This document shows positions 8,500 through 13,089 of a DNA stretch of 13,089 nucleotides, piece by piece (positions within the stretch are counted from its first letter, which is position 1; each line of letters opens with the position of its first letter). The position numbers and the translations under genes were made by a program. The DNA is from Pleurotus djamor (Eukaryota; Basidiomycota; Agaricomycetes; Agaricales; Pleurotaceae), in the NCBI GenBank assembly GCA_029747585.1, contig JAPEVF010001165.1, positions 1-13,089 of the forward strand. The letters run 5' to 3'. Below the pieces are notes generated by a model. That model saw only the letters and a program-made list of their open reading frames with translations, was not told the origin of the DNA and did no database searches.

Positions 8500-9464
8500 C
8501 TAGGCATGCACAAGTCTGAAAAGGTTGCCATTAGTCACCAGGGGCGCGTTCAGACAAATACTGGTCAACTTACTCGACGGCAAACTGTGCAGTAGGTGAC
8601 ACAGCGATGGCTCCCGTTGTCCGCTGATCCACAAAGCACGTTTGAAACATCGGTACGCTCAATTGGGCCTATTATTACGCTCGGTGAGTGGATACATCGG
8701 AGCGAAATGCCACTCTAAAGTACTCACCATCCTGAAATCACAGAATGCGAAGCTCTTCATCGTATCGAGGTTTGCGAACCCCAAGAGGCATGTGCCCAGC
8801 GAGAAGGTAGCTTCGGTCAATGGAGCTACGACGAAGTTCGGACCTACGTTTTGAGGTGGTAAGGCACTTCTTGGTAAGTCATTTGGGGTACTTACAATTA
8901 ACATTCTGGGGCACGGCACATACGCCTTGAGATTGAGCCGCTGTCTGCGAATCAAGGTTGAGTAACGCCGCTGACAAGAGCGTACAATCGGTTGCACTGG
9001 GTACCGTCGGCGCGAGATTGCTACAGATGATATTGACTGTCCAGACCAGGGTGAGTCAGTGCATCGTTTCATGAACACGTCCGTACACTCAACAATATAA
9101 CGGTCACTTACAGTTTGACGTACACGCGTTTATGGGCGCGGCTCGTTTCTCTTGTCCTTCGACGCGACGATCATGATTATTGAAGTCCATTCGTAAGCTA
9201 TCGCCTCCCGTCACGGCTTTCTGGGTGGTGTTGCGTAGCCTCTCAGCACGAGATGTCGTAAGTGGGGTGGTGGTAATGGTCAGCTCATGTCCTCTGAATT
9301 GAACGGTCCTCTTGGTAACAGCTAATGAATCTACAGACTCAGGATGTTGAGTTATGAAATGGAAGGGTGTTTATGAGCCTCAAGTACGTACTAAGGTGGT
9401 CGATGATTGATCCTAAAGACAAAGTCGCTATGCTGGCGCTGACGACGATCAGTAGGAAATGCAT
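8500..9464 (-). CDS. secreted cysteine-rich protein with Kex2 sites, 219 aa, six exons
   Basis: Exons on the - strand: 9464-9392, 9330-9112, 9036-8896, 8843-8728, 8668-8574, 8515-8500, totalling 660 nt in frame. Every intron (52-75 nt) has GT donors (GTACGT, GTAAGT, GTAAGT, GTGAGT, GTAAGT) and AG acceptors. Residues 1-19 (MHFLLIVVSASIATLSLGS) form a clear signal peptide, so the product enters the secretory pathway. Dibasic sites K31-R32 and K86-R87 (GQEKR, then AAP) fit Kex2 processing. The mature part would then run from about residue 88 to 219 and contain eight cysteines (94, 102, 115, 137, 145, 163, 179, 194), presumably four disulfides. A sequon (N58-T-T) lies in the propeptide. The conserved-looking core includes PSATDCTLLSAAL, FSLGTCLLGFANL, FAFCDF and TGAIAVSPTAQFAVE. 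I cannot name the family. Similar small secreted proteins are frequent in basidiomycetes. A TATA-like box 49 nt upstream supports the start. Confidence 0.75.
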
Positions 9465-9512
9465 GGCTTGAGGTTCTGTCCTTGTTTACGGACAATCGAA
9501 CGTGTTACGTCG

Positions 9513-9520
9513 CCTTTTAT
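9513..9520 (-). promoter_or_regulatory. TATA-like box (ATAAAAGG) of the secreted-protein gene
   Basis: On the - strand ATAAAAGG ends 49 nt before the ATG at 9464, the same spacing as the other TATA boxes here. Confidence 0.55.
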
Positions 9521-9862
9521 GCACGACGTCTAATTTTGCACCGAGTCTATTCCTAGAGAGGCCCTGGCACATGGCTTGTACAACCTCCATGAAGTTCGTC
9601 ACTACTCATGGAACGTCGAGGCTAGGAAAGCACAGTGCGTCGATCCGTGACAAGCGTGTCTGTAAAGGCCCCTGGCTTTCATGAGCGACAAAGCAACTTA
9701 CGTCGTTACGAACGTGCTAGGAAAAGCTTGCATCATGGACAACGTTGGGCGTCGTTGGCGCTCGGTTGTTTTACTGGGTCTGGGTGTGGACCAGTGGTTC
9801 ATGAACATTGACATTGAAGGCTCACTAGCGCTTTGAAGGAGTGTACCTGGATGTGCGCTAGC

Positions 9863-9877
9863 GCGACGCGACGCGAC
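9863..9877. repeat. three tandem GCGAC pentamers
   Basis: GCGAC occurs three times head to tail. Too short to be of structural note; it may be a chance microsatellite. Confidence 0.5.
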
Positions 9878-10707
9878 AAATCCACGTGAGTGCCTAATTT
9901 GGCGGGTTTCGGCCACGATCTCTCTTCCGTTCGTACTTACTGCTCCAAGTCCTAGCCTCTTCTCGGACGATCGATGGTTTCCATCGTACCCCCTCTTTAC
10001 TTATCCAGTCTAGACGACAAACCATACTCCCCGTTTAGTAGTCTGAGCCGGCTGGGCAAGGCCACGAGGTTAGCTGCATTCATCGGGTTACTCCATGGAT
10101 TTTGATTATCTCTAGAACTTCTCTGAATAGAACAAGGTAAAATGTGGTGTGAGCGAGACCTATCGACGGTGGTCGTTTGTGAAACGAGATGACACCAGAG
10201 GTGGCCGGCCGCGTCCTGCAAAAATGCGGGAAAAAAACGGTGCGTTTGCCGAGCATCGACCCTTCCTTGGCGTTTGCCTCGACGTCGATCAGTCACCTTT
10301 TCTGCAAGTTGCCGCCTTTGCTCTGCTCTCGCAAAGTTCACTTTTTTGTCTGTTTCAAGGTCTATTGCATTGATTCTGTGATTGGAAATTTGCTGCTTGA
10401 TAGAAGCGCGCTGTGGGAGGGAACATTTGGGTCTTGGGGACACTTCGGAGTTGAAGATGCTGGAGCGGCGTTCACATTAATGAGGGAATCCATCGACTTG
10501 GATCAGGCTTGCTTTACTGGGATGCGATCACGTGTTTTTCCAAGTCGTTTCTAGCAATGCGATGGAGGACTTTATAAGTGCAAGTCTCGTTCATGTCAAC
10601 GGCCAACGACTTGCGTCCCTGCCACCCTCCATAGCGAACAGAACACCCCATCTGCCTCCGAACAAACCAGGGACCGTCAATTATCTTGTATATGAACTAG
10701 CCTAGCT

Positions 10708-10715
10708 TATAAAAG
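10708..10715 (+). promoter_or_regulatory. TATA box (TATAAAAG) of the P450 gene
   Basis: TATAAAAG ends 53 nt upstream of the ATG at 10769, followed by a pyrimidine-rich leader. Confidence 0.65.
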
Positions 10716-10768
10716 CGGCACATCGACACTCTTTTACATTTCTCCTTCCCCCTCCATCATCCTCATCA

Positions 10769-13089
10769 ATGCAAGGCTCGTCATTGGTCGCCCTCAGCGC
10801 GTTCATCGTCACCGCCTTCCTGTGGTTGCGCAAGCCCAAAAAGACTTTGGGGGCATTACCACCAGGCCCGAAGCCCGTTCCGTTACTCGGAAATGTTACA
10901 GACTTGACCGCGAAGGAGCTCTGGTTACCTGCAACAAAGTGGGCAAAGGAATTCGGTGAGCACTTTTCTCGTCTACTGCTCTCAAAGAGTCTTCTCGGCG
11001 TCAAGTGTTTTTGTCTTTTGTCCTGTCATGACGGGAGGCTATGTCACGCCACTTCCGTTCAGCGGTGGCGCCCGTTTGTGCGAGTAGGCAAACATCCGTG
11101 ATGCTGAGGCTGATTCTGTCTTTTTATAGGCAATATTTCGTATCTGCACGTCTTCGGTCAAGGCCTGGTTTTCTTGAATACATATGAGACGGCCTCAGAG
11201 TTGTTGGATAAGAAGGGGTCGATCTACTCTGACAAGCCCTTCCTTGTCATGGTTTGCGAGCTGTGAGTAGTTTCTTGTGGTTCTAGGTCTAATTCCTGAT
11301 CCATTCCGGCGCGTTCGCACTGCGATTCTTCCAATCATCCTGTAGTTGCGGCTGTGAGAACATGGTATGTGTCTCGCGTCTTCAACGAGCTTGCCACGCC
11401 GTATCTGACATTGGGATCAAGGTTGCTTTCACACCCTATGGTGATCAAAGCCGACGTCAGCGCAAGCTCTTGCACCGTGCATTCGGTCTCCAGGCGATTC
11501 CCAAATATCATGGTCTGATTGAAGTCGGGACTAGGTCGTTTTTGCAACGATTGGTCAAGGATCCTTCTGATTGGATCAACCATGTCAAGCGGTGCGCACA
11601 TATCTCCATTTAATGTGTTTGTCGCACTCACAGGAACCCATATCGCAGGTATGCCGGAAGTCTCACCCTTCTGACAGTTTATGGTTATGAGGTTCGCTCC
11701 AACGACGACAAGTTCCTGCAACTGGCCGACGAATGTGTTGATCTCCTGGCTAACCATATCGCGTCTGGTGGTGGCATCTGGCCAGTTGATCTCATTCCTT
11801 CCTGTGAGTAGTTGCAAGCTATCTCTAGCCTCCGCGCTTAGACCACGCGTATACAGTGAAGAAACTCCCTCTTTGGGCTCCGGGATCCGGTTTCCTGCAC
11901 AAAGCCGCGACATGGAAGGCCAAAATGGAGGAGTTCGTCGACAAGCCCTATGAATACGTCAAATCTTCGCTCCAAAACGGTACCGCTATCCCATCGTTCT
12001 GCTCCATGCTCCTTCTCGACGAAGAAGGCGGCAAAAAATCAGATACTTTTGAGTTTGATCTCAAATGGACGGCAAACTCGATGTATTCGGCGTCCATTGA
12101 TACTACCCTTACCGCGGTTTCGCATGTTCTTTTAGCGATTGCAAAACATCCTGAGGTGCTTGCGAAAGCCCAGAAGGAGCTCGATACCATCGTTGGTGCT
12201 GATCGTATGCCATCTTTCGCAGACAGGCCTAATCTGCCGTATGGTGAGTCGTGTCCTTTTCACCTTATTCCACCTGCGCTAAATCGGTTACCCCAGTCGA
12301 AGCTGTATACAAGGAGACTCTGCGCTGGGCTTCCCCAGTACCCCTCAGTACGTTCCCTTGAGCCATCAATCTATTCAGTCATAGTAACCCATCCTGTACC
12401 AGGCTTACCTCACCGCCTTATGGAAGACGATGTGTATAATGGCATGTTCATCCCCAAGGGTTCTCTGGTGAGTTCCATTTTCCTTGTGGCACACCCCACC
12501 TTCTTATATTCGGCGAAATGTTCACTTCACACTCCTCTCCGTGGAATTCTTGAATTGCTCATCATGTTGCTTTGCTTCTTTTTTCCATATGAATCTTTTA
12601 ACCTCGAACGATACATATGCTCTCGTGGACACGAATTCGCCTTTCTTCTCACACTACGCGGCGCCGGACGGTTTTATCCACGGTGACCTTATGCAGATCT
12701 TCGCGAATGTTTGGTACGTGGCTGTTTACTCTACTCCCTGGCTACGTGTTGCTCATGTTTGTTCTCGTTCTTGTTATTTTTCACATCTCATATCGGTCGT
12801 CTCCATCGCAATCATCTCTCCATTCTGCAACGCTCACCCTCTATCACCTCGGCCTGCGCCGCTGTTGCGACGANTTTTTATTGCGCCTGGCCTGCACCCC
12901 TGGTTCGACGCCCTCTTCAATAACGTTATCTTCAATTAATGCCTTACGATCGCATGATCATAACTCAATTTATTACCTCGGGATTCGGGCTGGGTTGGAT
13001 CTGGCCGTTGCTTTGGCGATATACTGGGATGATCCGTATACAGGGCTATGACACGGGATGAGAGGTTGTTCCCCAATGCTGATGCATTC
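10769..13089 (+). CDS. cytochrome P450 monooxygenase (3' truncated by the window), 410 aa visible
   Basis: Haem-thiolate monooxygenase anchored in the ER membrane, with reducing power normally from NADPH-P450 reductase; the substrate is unknown. Exons: 10769-10955, 11130-11262, 11346-11364, 11422-11591, 11649-11803, 11857-12243, 12297-12347, 12403-12467, 12697-12713, 13044-13089 onward. All junctions are in frame. Residues 5-20 form the N-terminal anchor, followed by the proline hinge LPPGPKPVPLLGN (PPGP 31-34). The C-helix region is YGDQSRRQRKLLHRAF. The I-helix oxygen-activation motif is ASIDTT (300-305), with serine where glycine is usual. The K-helix ExxR is E357-T-L-R360. SLPHRLMEDDVYNGMFIPKGS and FANVWAMTRDERLFPNADAF lead towards the PERF motif. 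The haem-binding FxxGxxxCxG must lie beyond 13089, so integrity of the 3' part is unknown. The overall pattern fits basidiomycete microsomal P450s (CYP2-like, as in the CYP5144-type expansions). Introns 1, 8 and 9 (174, 229, 330 nt) are unusually long. Confidence 0.93.

Larger units (their letters stand above)
9465..10768. other. divergent upstream region between the secreted-protein gene and the P450 gene
   Basis: About 1.3 kb without a convincing gene. It holds TATA boxes at both ends, a short GCGAC tandem repeat near 9863-9877, and two long overlapping frames on opposite strands (9997-10443 -, 10189-10554 +) that show no motif. A + frame at about 9550-9650 reads REALAHGLYNLHEVRHYSWN, possibly a remnant, but too short to assign. 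Minus-strand donor-like sites (GTAAGT near 9700 and 9936) hint at further upstream exons or a decayed gene. I could not assemble one. Confidence 0.4.

Noticed and set aside
11335..11913. 192-codon frame on the - strand
   Set aside because: Fully antisense to P450 exons whose protein reading is unambiguous.
12484..13051. + strand frames of 144-151 codons inside P450 introns 8 and 9
   Set aside because: Pyrimidine-rich intron sequence with an N. The P450 protein continues correctly across them only when they are spliced out.
1..13089. tRNA, rRNA, CRISPR, integrase or transposase genes
   Set aside because: I looked for cloverleaf-like stretches, repeat arrays and recombinase motifs and saw none.

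Overview
The window is nuclear DNA of a filamentous fungus, most likely a mushroom-forming basidiomycete (Agaricomycetes). The evidence is many short introns (mostly 46-85 nt, GTNNGN donors, CTNAN-like branch sites, YAG acceptors), very small exons (10, 16, 17, 20 and 27 nt), a DUF6533-type seven-helix membrane protein (a family common in Agaricomycetes), and P450 and MFS proteins of fungal type. No uninterrupted reading frame covers any of the main genes. The gene models below were built by splicing by eye, and every multi-exon model closes in frame.

Layout. 1-425 (+): 3' end of an unrecognised gene with an LRR/F-box-like tail. 633-1123 (+): two-exon gene for a 141-residue protein of unknown function. 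1264-2378 (+): seven-exon type II (L-2-) haloacid dehalogenase. 2379-3410: about 1 kb with conflicting, broken coding signal on both strands, probably a decayed or badly interrupted gene. 3535-5717 (+): twelve-exon MFS transporter of the drug:H+ antiporter (DHA1) type, 518 residues, with a TATA box and a CCG-N11-CGG palindrome upstream. 5718-6712: intergenic. 6713-8301 (+): fourteen-exon DUF6533 membrane protein. 8500-9464 (-): six-exon gene for a secreted, Kex2-processed protein with eight cysteines, convergent with the DUF6533 gene. 9465-10768: shared upstream region of two divergent genes. 10769-13089 (+): cytochrome P450, cut by the window end before the haem-binding cysteine.

Functionally the window combines a dehalogenase, a drug-type exporter and a P450. 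This could be a loose detoxification or secondary-metabolism neighbourhood, but there is no backbone synthase (PKS, NRPS or terpene synthase), so co-function is only inference. The secreted eight-cysteine protein and the seven-helix protein are the least characterised products. Two isolated N bases (8183 and 12874) both lie in introns immediately before a T run and look like assembly uncertainties.
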